A stretch of 64,000 nt of DNA from Palleronia marisminoris (GTDB taxonomy: Bacteria; Pseudomonadota; Alphaproteobacteria; Rhodobacterales; Rhodobacteraceae): positions 620,001 through 684,000 of the forward strand of contig NZ_FWFV01000001.1 of the NCBI RefSeq assembly GCF_900172315.1. The letters run 5' to 3'. Numbering within the stretch: position 1 is the first letter of the stretch; every line of letters starts with the position of its first letter. The position numbers and the translations under genes were made by a program. Below are positions 1 through 7,990 of this stretch, piece after piece. Below the pieces are notes generated by a model. That model ran no database searches, was not told the DNA's origin, and worked only from the letters and a program-made list of their open reading frames with translations.

Positions 1-49
1 TGGGCTCGTCCTCGCACAGAAGAACCGTGCCGCGTTCGGGCTGCTCCAT
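1..49 (-). CDS. response regulator receiver protein, N-terminal fragment
   Basis: Only the first 16 codons lie in the window. They read MEQPERGTVLLCEDEP, which is the first beta strand of a CheY-like receiver domain followed by the acidic pair (E13, D14) that helps bind Mg2+. The ATG at 49-47 comes one base after the stop codon (53-51) of the CheB/CheR/kinase gene, so the two are almost certainly co-transcribed and probably translationally coupled. The position suggests a phosphoacceptor partner for that HWE kinase. Whether it is a single-domain regulator or carries an output domain cannot be seen here. Confidence 0.75.
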   Translation of the reverse strand, partial: MEQPERGTVLLCEDEP

Positions 50-50
50 G

Positions 51-3000
51 TTAACTGTGTCTTTCATATGTAAGTCGGGTCCTGCGCAAGTCGGGCCGCC
101 GCTCTATGTCGATCCGTCCATCGACCTGCGCCGCGGACATCTGCATCAGCGTGGAGCCGAAGCCGGTCATCTCGTTATGTTGGCGAACGGTCGGCTCGTC
201 GTAGTGTTCCACCCAGTCGAGTTGAATCTCGTCCCTGTCACCCGAACGCCACGTCACCGACAGCCGACCCTCTGCCGGGCCGAGAACGCCGTACTTGGCG
301 GCATTCGTCGCCAGTTCGTGGAACAGCAGGGACAGGGCGGTCAGGGTTTCGGGCGAAACCTCGACCGGGGGGCCGTCGACGTCGATCCGGGCGTGGCCGT
401 CGAAGGGCTCGATCGCGCTGCGCACCGCATCGCCCAGGGTCAGCGCCGTGCCCACGGGAGCTTGGTGGGTCAGGTTGTGCGATCGGGCCAACGCACCGAT
501 CCGGGCGGTGACCCCGTCGACGAGATCACGCACCGACCCGGCCGACATGCCCGCGATGCGCACCATGCCCGAAATGATCGAGAACAGGTTCTTCACCCGG
601 TGGTTCATCTCGTGCAGCATGATCTCGCGCACGCGCTTGGCCTCTTCGGCCTCGGTGACGTCGAAGATCACGCCCAGCGTCCGCATACCCTGGTTACGGG
701 CGATCCGGCGGCCGACCATGCGCACGCTGCGCTCGCTATGCGCGCCGTTGGCCTGTTCGAAGGTCAGGCCGAAGGGAAGGACGGTACTGCCCTCGCGCAG
801 GATCCCGGCGGCGTCCCGGCGCGTCTCTTCCGGCACCCGCTCGAGAAACGCGGCGAGCGGCATCTCGTCCGCGTCGAGCGCCAGCAGCGACGAGGCGGTG
901 TGGTCGAAATGGATGTGCCGGCCGTCGCGCGACAGTTCCCACACGCCCAGCTCGGCCACGTCGAGCGCGAGGCGCAGGCGCTCGCCCTCGGCCCTCAGGT
1001 CGTCCTCGAGCTGCAGCGCGTCGGTCAGTTCGCTGAAGACCAGCGTCACGCCCGCCACCTGTTGGTCGCGGGCACGGTAGGGGGTGACGAACAGCGACCA
1101 GGTGCGCTGCTCGGCCTGGTTCTGGATCTGCAGGCGCTGGTCCTGCTCGGTCTCGATGACGGTCTCGATCACGTCGAGTATCTTGTCCGAGTCCTCGATA
1201 TTGCAGGTCATCTCGGCCAGGGGGCGGCCGCGATCGACGGGGCGCAGCGGGTAGATCGACTGGATCGCGCCGGTGAAGTTGCGGATCCGGCGGTCGAGGT
1301 CCAGCACCACCAGCGGCAGCGCCGTCGAGGCGAAGAAGTTCGACAGGTCGGCATTGGCGACCGACAGTTCGTCCACCTTGTCCTTCAACTCGTCGTTGAC
1401 GGTCGCGAGCTCTTCGTTCGTCGACTGAAGCTCCTCGTTCATCGACATCATTTCTTCGTTCGAGCTTTTCAGCTCTTCGTTCGCGGTCTCGAGTTCCTCG
1501 ACCGTGATGTGCAGCCGCGCGCGGGTCGAGCGCAGCTCGTCCTCGAGGCTCTGGACATGGCTGTCGCCCGGGGCGACGTCGTCGAGATCGTCCTCGTGCA
1601 GCGGGTCGAACCGGCCGCGTTCGCGGAACACCAGAAGCACCGTGCCGTCCTTCAGCGGATCGGCGACCAGGTCGAACGGCTGGCGCCCCACATCCGAGGT
1701 CGCGACCAGATCGCGGCTGATCGTGCGCCGCTGGGTCCGGGCAGCCTGACGGACGGCGGACGAGATCGCCTCGCGCACGCCCGGCCGCGCGATCGAGGCG
1801 GCGTACTGGGTGTTCCGCTCGCCCGGCGCAATCTCGAGATAGCGACCCAGCTTGCCGGTTGAGCCCAGCACCTCGCCCTGCCCCGTCACCAGCAGCGTCG
1901 CCGGCCCGTAGGTTTCCAGGATGCGCTCGGTCGCCGTATTGTCTGCCCAGGCGACGCGGGTGGCCTTGCCATCGGATTCGTCCGCGTTGCGCCGCCACGT
2001 CCGGCGGTGGTCCGACCGGTTGCGCAGTTGCAGCGGGTATTCCGGCCGGGCGTCGTTGCGCTCGAACAGGCGCGCCTGCGGCTCGATCGGGTGGAACAGG
2101 TGATCGTGGCGGCTCAGCGACTCGGAGGGGCCGAGGAACAGCTTGCCGCCCGGACGGACCGAGTAGTGGAAGATCGGCAGGACGGCCGCCTGCAACTGCT
2201 CGTCGAAGTAGATCAGCAGGTTGCGGCAGGACAGCAGGTCGATGTTCGAGAACGGCGGATCCCGCACGAGGCTGTGGACCGAGAAGCGGATCATGTCCCG
2301 GATACGCGAGGCGATCTGGAACGTGCCGTCGCGGGCGACGGTATAGAGGTCGCGCATGTCCTCGGGGATGTCGGCCAGTGCCGCCTGCGGATAGATGCCG
2401 TCCCGTGCGATCCGCAGCATGCGCTCGTCGATATCCGTCGCGAAGACCTGGATGTCGATGCTGCGGCGCTGCAGGCGGACCTCTTCGGCAAAGAGCATCG
2501 CGATGGTATAGGCTTCCTCGCCGCTGGAACAGCCGGGCACCCAGACGCGCACCTCCTCGCTGTCCGAGCTTTCGACCAGCGGCTCGATGACGAGCCGGCG
2601 CAGCTTGTCGAAATGCTCGGCATCCCGGAAAAAGCGGGTCACGTTGATGAGCAGTTCGCGGAACAGGACCTCGCACTCGTCCGGCTCGGTGCGGATGTGG
2701 TGCAGGTAGGCCGTCGCGTCGGGCAGGTCGAGAACCTGGATCCGCCGCTGGACGCGCCGGGCCAAAGTCGAGGTCTTGTAGCCCGAGAAGTCGTGCCCGG
2801 CCGTGGTGCGCACGACGGAACAGATGTCGCCCAGCGTCTCCTCGACGGTGCGGGCGAGCTGTCCCCCTGCCCCGTCGACCGTCGCCTTCTGGAAGAACTG
2901 CTGGACCGTATCGATGATTTCCTCGGGCGGAAGCACGAAGTCGACGAGCCCCGTGGACTGAGCGGAAGTGGGCATCCCGTCGTATTTCGCCGTCTCGGGA

Positions 3001-3494
3001 TCCTGCGCGACGCAGAGGCCGCCATGCTCCTTGATCGCGCGCAGCCCGGCGCTGCCATCGGCACCCGTCCCCGATAGGATCACGCAGGCGGCGTTTTCGC
3101 CCTGGTCCTCGGCCAGGCTTTCGAAGAAGTCGTCGATCGGCCGGCGCAGACCGCGGGGTTGCGCGAAATCGGTCAGGGTCAGACGGCGATCGCTGATCGA
3201 CAGCCCGTGCCCCGGCGGGATGATGTGGACGGTCCCCGGCTGCACGGTTTCGCCGTCGTTCGCCTGGCGCACGTCCAACGTGGTGTGTCGACCCAGAAGC
3301 TCGGCCAAAAGGCTGTCGTGGTTGGGGTCGAGGTGCTGGACCACCACAAAGGCAAGCGCGCAATCGCGGCCCGCAGCACTCAGCATTTCGCGCAGCGCCT
3401 CGAGGCCGCCCGCCGAGGCGCCGATGCCGACGACGAAAAGGGGCCGGCTGTCGCTGTCACCCGCCTGCATGCCCTTGGGGCTGTCGTCACTCAT
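51..3494 (-). CDS. CheB/CheR fusion with coiled coil, PAS domains and HWE histidine kinase
   Basis: A 1147-residue sensor kinase. Residues about 20-195 form a CheB methylesterase domain (GASAGG around the nucleophile Ser, HIIPPGHG, GTGADGSAG). Residues about 215-485 form a CheR methyltransferase domain with the SAM motif GCSSGEEAYTIAM. Next come a long Glu-rich coiled coil with repeated NEEL/NEEM units (about 640-720) and PAS-type regions. The C-terminus is an HWE kinase: H-box HEMNHRVKN with the likely phospho-His at 965, N-box His at 1059 in HELATNAAKYG, and the WVE motif at 1094 that defines the family. Its start overlaps the end of the upstream LOV gene by 8 bp, and a response regulator follows. 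CheB/CheR/PAS/kinase fusions of this size are known, but their outputs are mostly undefined. The pairing with a LOV gene suggests light input, which is inference. Confidence 0.92.
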   Translation of the reverse strand: MSDDSPKGMQAGDSDSRPLFVVGIGASAGGLEALREMLSAAGRDCALAFVVVQHLDPNHDSLLAELLGRHTTLDVRQANDGETVQPGTVHIIPPGHGLSISDRRLTLTDFAQPRGLRRPIDDFFESLAEDQGENAACVILSGTGADGSAGLRAIKEHGGLCVAQDPETAKYDGMPTSAQSTGLVDFVLPPEEIIDTVQQFFQKATVDGAGGQLARTVEETLGDICSVVRTTAGHDFSGYKTSTLARRVQRRIQVLDLPDATAYLHHIRTEPDECEVLFRELLINVTRFFRDAEHFDKLRRLVIEPLVESSDSEEVRVWVPGCSSGEEAYTIAMLFAEEVRLQRRSIDIQVFATDIDERMLRIARDGIYPQAALADIPEDMRDLYTVARDGTFQIASRIRDMIRFSVHSLVRDPPFSNIDLLSCRNLLIYFDEQLQAAVLPIFHYSVRPGGKLFLGPSESLSRHDHLFHPIEPQARLFERNDARPEYPLQLRNRSDHRRTWRRNADESDGKATRVAWADNTATERILETYGPATLLVTGQGEVLGSTGKLGRYLEIAPGERNTQYAASIARPGVREAISSAVRQAARTQRRTISRDLVATSDVGRQPFDLVADPLKDGTVLLVFRERGRFDPLHEDDLDDVAPGDSHVQSLEDELRSTRARLHITVEELETANEELKSSNEEMMSMNEELQSTNEELATVNDELKDKVDELSVANADLSNFFASTALPLVVLDLDRRIRNFTGAIQSIYPLRPVDRGRPLAEMTCNIEDSDKILDVIETVIETEQDQRLQIQNQAEQRTWSLFVTPYRARDQQVAGVTLVFSELTDALQLEDDLRAEGERLRLALDVAELGVWELSRDGRHIHFDHTASSLLALDADEMPLAAFLERVPEETRRDAAGILREGSTVLPFGLTFEQANGAHSERSVRMVGRRIARNQGMRTLGVIFDVTEAEEAKRVREIMLHEMNHRVKNLFSIISGMVRIAGMSAGSVRDLVDGVTARIGALARSHNLTHQAPVGTALTLGDAVRSAIEPFDGHARIDVDGPPVEVSPETLTALSLLFHELATNAAKYGVLGPAEGRLSVTWRSGDRDEIQLDWVEHYDEPTVRQHNEMTGFGSTLMQMSAAQVDGRIDIERRPDLRRTRLTYERHS

Positions 3495-4038
3495 CCAGGT
3501 TCAGCCGTGCCAGCATGGCGATCGAATTCGAGATGGACGCCGCAGAAGCCTCCATCGCCAGACCGAATTGCTGTCCCATCATCTTCAAATCCGCCAGGTC
3601 GCGCGACAGCGTTTCGTCGTTCGACCGCAGCCCCTTGCGCTGTTGCGCCGTCGTCATATCGAATTGAGACGCGAGAATGAACCGCGCCCTGCCCTCGCGG
3701 TTTCGCAGACGAGTCATGAAGACGAGGTTATGAAAGGCCAATCCGTCCTTGCGATAGTTCAGGACGATGAACCGCCCGTCATTCTGCGCAGGGTCGTGAA
3801 CGAAATCGTGCAACGCGGCGCGCGAGGCGTCGTCGGTCGCGGGACCCTGCAGAAACCGGCAGTTATGGCCCTCGACATCCTCGCGCGCATAGCCGGTCAG
3901 GTCGCAGAAGCGCTGGTTGACCAGCGTCAGGGGCACGTCGCCATCGGCGGTGGAAACCGCAAGCGCCACGCCCGATCGCAGGATGTAGTCCCGAAGCTTA
4001 TCCGGCAGTTCCGCGACCATCGGATCAACCTCGTTCAT
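3487..4038 (-). CDS. short LOV-domain blue-light receptor
   Basis: A 183-residue protein made of one PAS/LOV domain (about residues 15-135) and a helical C-terminal tail (about 140-183). The diagnostic flavin-binding motif GHNCRFLQG is intact. Cys60 would be the residue that forms the cysteinyl-flavin adduct under blue light. There is no recognisable output domain, so it resembles the short LOV proteins that signal through flanking helices or to a partner protein. Its 3' end overlaps the CheB/CheR/HWE-kinase gene by 8 bp, making that kinase the obvious partner. The ATG at 4038 was taken as the start. A second Met six codons later is possible, and no strong Shine-Dalgarno sequence separates the two. 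Confidence 0.9.
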   Translation of the reverse strand: MNEVDPMVAELPDKLRDYILRSGVALAVSTADGDVPLTLVNQRFCDLTGYAREDVEGHNCRFLQGPATDDASRAALHDFVHDPAQNDGRFIVLNYRKDGLAFHNLVFMTRLRNREGRARFILASQFDMTTAQQRKGLRSNDETLSRDLADLKMMGQQFGLAMEASAASISNSIAMLARLNLDE

Positions 4039-4241
4039 GTTCGTCGTGCCCTGCTGTCATCCGGAGGTAAATAGAGGATGCTCGGCGGGCGTCCAACCCG
4101 ATCACGGCGGAAACAATGCCACCGACAAGGGCAGCGGCACCGGCCGCGATCCCGGTAACGCAACGTCAATCCTGTTTGCCTTACCGTCTCGCGGCACTTA
4201 TTCATGATTGTCCACTCGTAAAGGTGAGGCGGTGCGGCGCC

Positions 4242-4718
4242 ATGTTGCGCAATCTCGTGACGGATTACATCCTGCCCATGCTGCGGCGGCCGGCGTTCTA
4301 CCAATCCGCAGCCCTGTGCTGGCGGATCGAGAAGGATGTGCCGCAGGTCCTCCTGCTGACCTCGCGCGAGACGCGGCGCTGGGTGCTGCCCAAAGGGTGG
4401 CCCAAGACGGGTTTGAGCGCCGCCGAGACCGCCGCCGAAGAGGCGTGGGAGGAAGCCGGCGTCCGCCTCGGCGTGCCGGGGCAACCGGTGGGCCGCTACT
4501 GCTACCGCAAGCGGCTCAAGGGCGGCGTCCCGGTCGAGACCGACGTGGACGTCTTCGCCTTCCCCACCCTCGCTTTCGAGGACGACTTCCCCGAAAGCGG
4601 CCAGCGCGAGCGACTCTGGCTCGCCCCCGAAGAGGCCGCGCGCCTCGTGGAAGAACCTGACCTGTCCGAGATCCTCGCCGCCTTCAGGCCCGGCCACGGC
4701 CCGGCCACCGTCGCGTGA
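4242..4718 (+). CDS. NUDIX hydrolase
   Basis: About 158 residues from the ATG at 4242. A longer frame opens at 4116, but its extra 42 residues look like translated leader (Arg/Ala/Pro-rich, no homology feel). The family fold is shown by PKGWPKTG followed by AAETAAEEAWEEAGV, the Nudix loop-helix-loop that binds a divalent metal. Two consensus residues differ: Leu stands at the first Glu of GX5E, and Glu replaces Arg in REUXEE. The EEAWEEAGV form occurs in bacterial relatives of diphosphoinositol-polyphosphate phosphohydrolases. The substrate cannot be assigned. The gene is divergent from the LOV operon and sits 13 bp upstream of the phosphate permease, so the two may be co-transcribed. Confidence 0.8.
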   Translation: MLRNLVTDYILPMLRRPAFYQSAALCWRIEKDVPQVLLLTSRETRRWVLPKGWPKTGLSAAETAAEEAWEEAGVRLGVPGQPVGRYCYRKRLKGGVPVETDVDVFAFPTLAFEDDFPESGQRERLWLAPEEAARLVEEPDLSEILAAFRPGHGPATVA

Positions 4719-4731
4719 CGCGGCCGTTTCC

Positions 4732-6183
4732 TTGAGCAGACGCTCCGTTCCAGAGCGCTGGACGTCCCTCGACACCGACCTCAAGCGGGTGACGCGGGTC
4801 GAGGCGGCGGCGATGTTCGTCTCGCGCCCGCTGGTCGGCCTCGGGATCGCGCTGTTCCTGATCGCGCTCGCCGCGCTCGCGGCCGGGATCGTCACCCCCT
4901 CGGGCTCGGGGCTCGTGGTGCTGGCGACCGCCTTCGGGGCCTACATGGCGCTGAACATCGGCGCCAACGACGTCGCCAACAACATGGGGCCGGCGGTCGG
5001 CGCGAAGGCCCTGTCGATGACCGGGGCCATCGCCATCGCGGCGATCTGCGAAAGCGCCGGCGCGCTTCTGGGCGGAGCGGACGTCGTGGCGACGATCTCG
5101 CGCGGGATCGTCGGGCCCGAGAGCTTCCAGGGCACCGAGGCCTTCACCCTGACGATGATGGGCGGCCTGCTGGGCGCCGCGATCTGGGTGAACATCGCCA
5201 CCTGGATCGGCGCTCCGGTCTCGACCACCCACTCCATCGTCGGCGGCGTCCTGGGCGCCGGCGCCGCCTCGGCGGGGTTGGCCGCCGTGTCATGGGGCAC
5301 CATGGCCGCCATCGCGTCCAGCTGGGTGGCGGCTCCGGTCCTGGGCGGGGTCATCGCGGGCCTCGTGCTGGCCGGGGTGAACGCGGCGATCCTGGACCGC
5401 GAGGATCGGGTGACCGCGGCGCGGATGTGGGTGCCGGTGCTGATCGGGATCATGGCCACCGCCTTCGCAACCTACCTGGCGATGAAGGGCCTCGGCCACG
5501 TGGTCCGGATCGGGCCGGGCCGTGCACTGGCAATCGGCGTGCCCGTCGGCATCCTGGCGGCGCTCGCCTCGCGCCCCTTCGTGGCGGAACGGGCGGGCGA
5601 AGAGGCCACGCTCGAGTCGCTGTTCCGCCTGCCCCTGATCGTGTCGGCCGCATTCCTGTCCTTCGCCCACGGGGCCAATGACGTGGCGAACGCCGTGGGG
5701 CCCGTGGCCGCGATCGTGGGGGCCGAGGCGCAGGGCGCGGTGCCCTCCGCGGTGGCCGTCCCGCGCTGGGTCATGGTCATCGGCGCGGCGGGGATCAGCT
5801 TCGGCCTGATCCTGTTCGGGCCGCGGCTGATCCGCATGGTCGGCAAGCAGATCACCAAGCTGAACCCGGTCAGGGCCTACTGCATCTCGCTCGCCGCGGC
5901 CGTGACGGTGATCGCAGCCTCGTGGCTGGGCCTGCCGGTCAGCTCGACCCACACGGTGATCGGCGGCATATTCGGCGTCGGTTTCTATCGCGAATGGCGC
6001 GCCGACCGGAAGCTGGGCCGGAGCCAGCAGTCCGGCAAGGGTCTGGCCCGCGAGGAGCGACGTCGCCGCAAGCTGGTGCGCCGCTCGCATTTCATGACCA
6101 TCGTCGCCGCCTGGGCCATCACCGTCCCCGCCGCAGCGTTGCTTTCAGCGCTCGCCGCCAGCGTGCTGCACTGGCTGGCCTGA
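4732..6183 (+). CDS. pit: inorganic phosphate transporter, PiT family
   Basis: A 483-residue inner-membrane permease that imports phosphate, or metal-phosphate, with protons. Both inverted PiT signature repeats are present: NIGANDVANNMGPAVGAKAL near residue 80 and AHGANDVANAVGPVAAIVGA near residue 310. Each repeat also has a PVSSTH/PVSTTH element. Hydrophobic segments fill most of the length, with a basic cytoplasmic loop near 420-450. The start is TTG at 4732. The next ATG (4813) would remove the soluble leader ERWTSLDTDLKRV, which resembles the N-terminus of other alphaproteobacterial members, so the TTG is preferred. The gene follows the NUDIX gene closely and precedes fnrL. Confidence 0.9.
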   Translation: MSRRSVPERWTSLDTDLKRVTRVEAAAMFVSRPLVGLGIALFLIALAALAAGIVTPSGSGLVVLATAFGAYMALNIGANDVANNMGPAVGAKALSMTGAIAIAAICESAGALLGGADVVATISRGIVGPESFQGTEAFTLTMMGGLLGAAIWVNIATWIGAPVSTTHSIVGGVLGAGAASAGLAAVSWGTMAAIASSWVAAPVLGGVIAGLVLAGVNAAILDREDRVTAARMWVPVLIGIMATAFATYLAMKGLGHVVRIGPGRALAIGVPVGILAALASRPFVAERAGEEATLESLFRLPLIVSAAFLSFAHGANDVANAVGPVAAIVGAEAQGAVPSAVAVPRWVMVIGAAGISFGLILFGPRLIRMVGKQITKLNPVRAYCISLAAAVTVIAASWLGLPVSSTHTVIGGIFGVGFYREWRADRKLGRSQQSGKGLAREERRRRKLVRRSHFMTIVAAWAITVPAAALLSALAASVLHWLA

Positions 6184-6231
6184 GCGCGGCGCCGAGAGAC
6201 GCCCACTTCGGTCTGCGTCATTCCGCGCGCA

Positions 6232-6245
6232 TTGATCGAGATCGA
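6232..6245. promoter_or_regulatory. degenerate FNR box upstream of fnrL
   Basis: TTGATCGAGATCGA lies 21 bp before the fnrL start. It matches TTGAT-N4-ATCAA except for one base in the right half (ATCGA). Such a site next to fnrL suggests autoregulation by FnrL, as known in relatives. The mismatch makes it weaker evidence than the other boxes in the window. Confidence 0.5.
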
Positions 6246-6266
6246 CAGGCAAGGTAGGAAGCGCGC

Positions 6267-7007
6267 ATGGTCAAGCTTTCCCCCATCGTCGCCTGCGGAA
6301 CCTGCCCGATCCGCCACAACGCCGTCTGCGCCAAGTGCGACGCGGAAGAGCTGGTCATCCTGGAGCAGGCCAAGAGCTACAAGACCCTGCCCGCCGGATC
6401 ACGGCTGGCCGAGGCGGGCGAGACGCTGTCCTACTTCTCCACGATCATAGAGGGCTGCGCGACCATATCGCGCACGCTCGAGGACGGGCGGCGCCAGACG
6501 GTCGGGCTGCTGTTGCCATCGGATTTCATCGGCCGGCCCGGACGCGCGACCTCGCCCTTCGATGTCGAGGCCCTGACCGAGGTAAAGCTCTGCCGGTTCG
6601 AGCGGACCACCTTCGAGCAGCTGGTCACCGACACGCCCCATATCGCGACCCGCCTTCTGACGATGACGCTGGACGAGTTGGACGCCGCGCGCGACTGGGC
6701 CGTGGTGCTGGGCCGGATGACCGCGCGCGAGAAGGTCGCCGCGTTCCTCGTCAGCCTTGCGCGGCGGCAGGCCGGCGCGCGCGGCACGGCGACCGCCGGT
6801 GGCCGCGCGGTGGTGCATCTGCCCCTGTCGCGCGAGGCGATGTCCGACCATCTGGGCCTGACGATCGAGACGACAAGCCGCCAGATGACCGCCCTGCGCA
6901 AGGACGGGTTGATCGAGACGCCGACCAAGCGCGAGATCCACATCCCCGATTTCGACGCCCTCGCGTTCGAGGCCGCCGAAGACGACGACGGCGGCCCGAT
7001 CGTCTGA
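6267..7007 (+). CDS. fnrL: oxygen-sensing Crp/Fnr regulator FnrL
   Basis: A 246-residue Crp/Fnr regulator. The N-terminus has C10, C13, C21 and C24 in the arrangement CGTC...CAKC, and a further Cys at 109 in the beta-roll, enough to ligate an oxygen-labile [4Fe-4S] cluster as in FNR. A cyclic-nucleotide-type beta-roll (about 35-140) and dimer helix are followed by a winged HTH (about 175-235). The recognition helix contains ETTSR, the E-x2-SR pattern that reads TTGAT half sites. Boxes of exactly that type occur at uspA/ccoN, ccoG and the hemG-like gene nearby. Under low oxygen it should activate cbb3 oxidase and haem synthesis genes. Confidence 0.95.
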   Translation: MVKLSPIVACGTCPIRHNAVCAKCDAEELVILEQAKSYKTLPAGSRLAEAGETLSYFSTIIEGCATISRTLEDGRRQTVGLLLPSDFIGRPGRATSPFDVEALTEVKLCRFERTTFEQLVTDTPHIATRLLTMTLDELDAARDWAVVLGRMTAREKVAAFLVSLARRQAGARGTATAGGRAVVHLPLSREAMSDHLGLTIETTSRQMTALRKDGLIETPTKREIHIPDFDALAFEAAEDDDGGPIV

Positions 7008-7013
7008 CCGCAC

Positions 7014-7820
7014 CTAGCGCGCCAGCAGAAGCGGCCCCGGCGCGGCTTCCAGCAGGTCGCGCGTGACGCCGCCCAGCAGCACCTCGCGCAGCCGGCGGGT
7101 GCCGTAGGCCCCCATCACCAGCAGATCGGCCCCCTGCTCGCGCACATGATCGCGCAGCACCTCGGCCACGCGCCGCCCGCTACGGGGCAGGGACGCGATC
7201 GAGGCGTCGACCCCGTGCCGCTCGAGCATGACGGCAAGGTCGCGCCCGGCCGTTTCGTTCTGCGGGTCGACCGTGACGATCTCGGCCTTGCCGGCCGCCT
7301 TCAGAAGCGGCATCGCGGCGCGGATCGCGGCCAGGGCGACGTCGTTCCCGTCCCACGCCAATACAGCACGTTCGCAGGTGGGCGTCTCGTCCCCCGGTAC
7401 CAGCAGGATCGGCACGCGGCTGTTGTAGAGCACCGCTTCGAGCACGCTTTTCGCCGTGTCGCCTTGCGCGTGCGATGGGTGCGGCAGGATCACGAGGTCG
7501 GCCAGCCGGATGGCGTTCACCAGGCTGCCGACGAACTCGGCCGAGCGCCCGCTGCTGGCATCCAACGCCCAGGCGATGCCCTCGCGGCCCAGCCGCTCGC
7601 GGACGCGCTGCTCGATCGCCGTCAGCTCGGCGCGGGACTCTTCGAGGAACACCGCGCTGCTGAGAGCGAGATCGGGCGAGATCATCGCCGGAATGTCGAG
7701 CTGACTGCGCCCGACCATGGTGACGTCGAGATGCGCGTTCCAACGCGCGGCGCAGCCGATCGCGGACTCGAGCGCGTCGGCATCCGGCATGACGACGGTG
7801 GCGATGGTTTTGTAGGACAT
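7014..7820 (-). CDS. tandem universal stress protein (UspA family)
   Basis: 268 residues from the ATG at 7820, which has GGAGG about 9 bp upstream; the longer frame to 7889 runs into an FNR box and is not used. Two Usp folds are arranged in tandem. The second ends with GADLLVMGAYG followed by a Gly/Thr-rich loop, the ATP-binding pattern of the family, and the first half keeps only a weaker version. The gene is divergent from ccoN, and two FNR boxes lie in between, so expression is probably raised at low oxygen. Usp genes linked to fnr/cco loci are common in this group. The biochemical role is not defined. Confidence 0.88.
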   Translation of the reverse strand: MSYKTIATVVMPDADALESAIGCAARWNAHLDVTMVGRSQLDIPAMISPDLALSSAVFLEESRAELTAIEQRVRERLGREGIAWALDASSGRSAEFVGSLVNAIRLADLVILPHPSHAQGDTAKSVLEAVLYNSRVPILLVPGDETPTCERAVLAWDGNDVALAAIRAAMPLLKAAGKAEIVTVDPQNETAGRDLAVMLERHGVDASIASLPRSGRRVAEVLRDHVREQGADLLVMGAYGTRRLREVLLGGVTRDLLEAAPGPLLLAR

Positions 7821-7875
7821 CTCGAACTCCCTCCGGGTTTCGAACAGATACTGCTTCCCCACCCCGCCACGCGCC

Positions 7876-7889
7876 TTGATCCGTGTCAA
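7876..7889. promoter_or_regulatory. FNR box 1 (uspA-ccoN intergenic)
   Basis: TTGATCCGTGTCAA matches the FNR consensus TTGAT-N4-ATCAA with one change in the right half. It lies 56 bp upstream of the uspA start and about 100 bp upstream of ccoN. It is the closer box to uspA and so is more likely to serve that gene. Confidence 0.82.
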
Positions 7890-7897
7890 ATCCCGGG

Positions 7898-7911
7898 TTG
7901 ATCCATGTCAA
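7898..7911. promoter_or_regulatory. FNR box 2 (uspA-ccoN intergenic)
   Basis: TTGATCCATGTCAA is nearly identical to box 1 and starts 22 bp downstream of it, two helical turns on the same face. It lies 79 bp before the ccoN start and probably acts as the activator site of the ccoNOQP promoter. Confidence 0.84.
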
Positions 7912-7990
7912 GGCATCCTGCCCCGGCCTGTGCGACTGCCACGGTCGAACACCCCGCCTCATGCGGGGTCGGGACATGCAGGAGTGATCC

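Noticed and set aside
27-1862. Long plus-strand open frame over the kinase C-terminus
   Set aside because: Antisense to the CheB/CheR/HWE kinase with low-complexity composition; no ribosome site.
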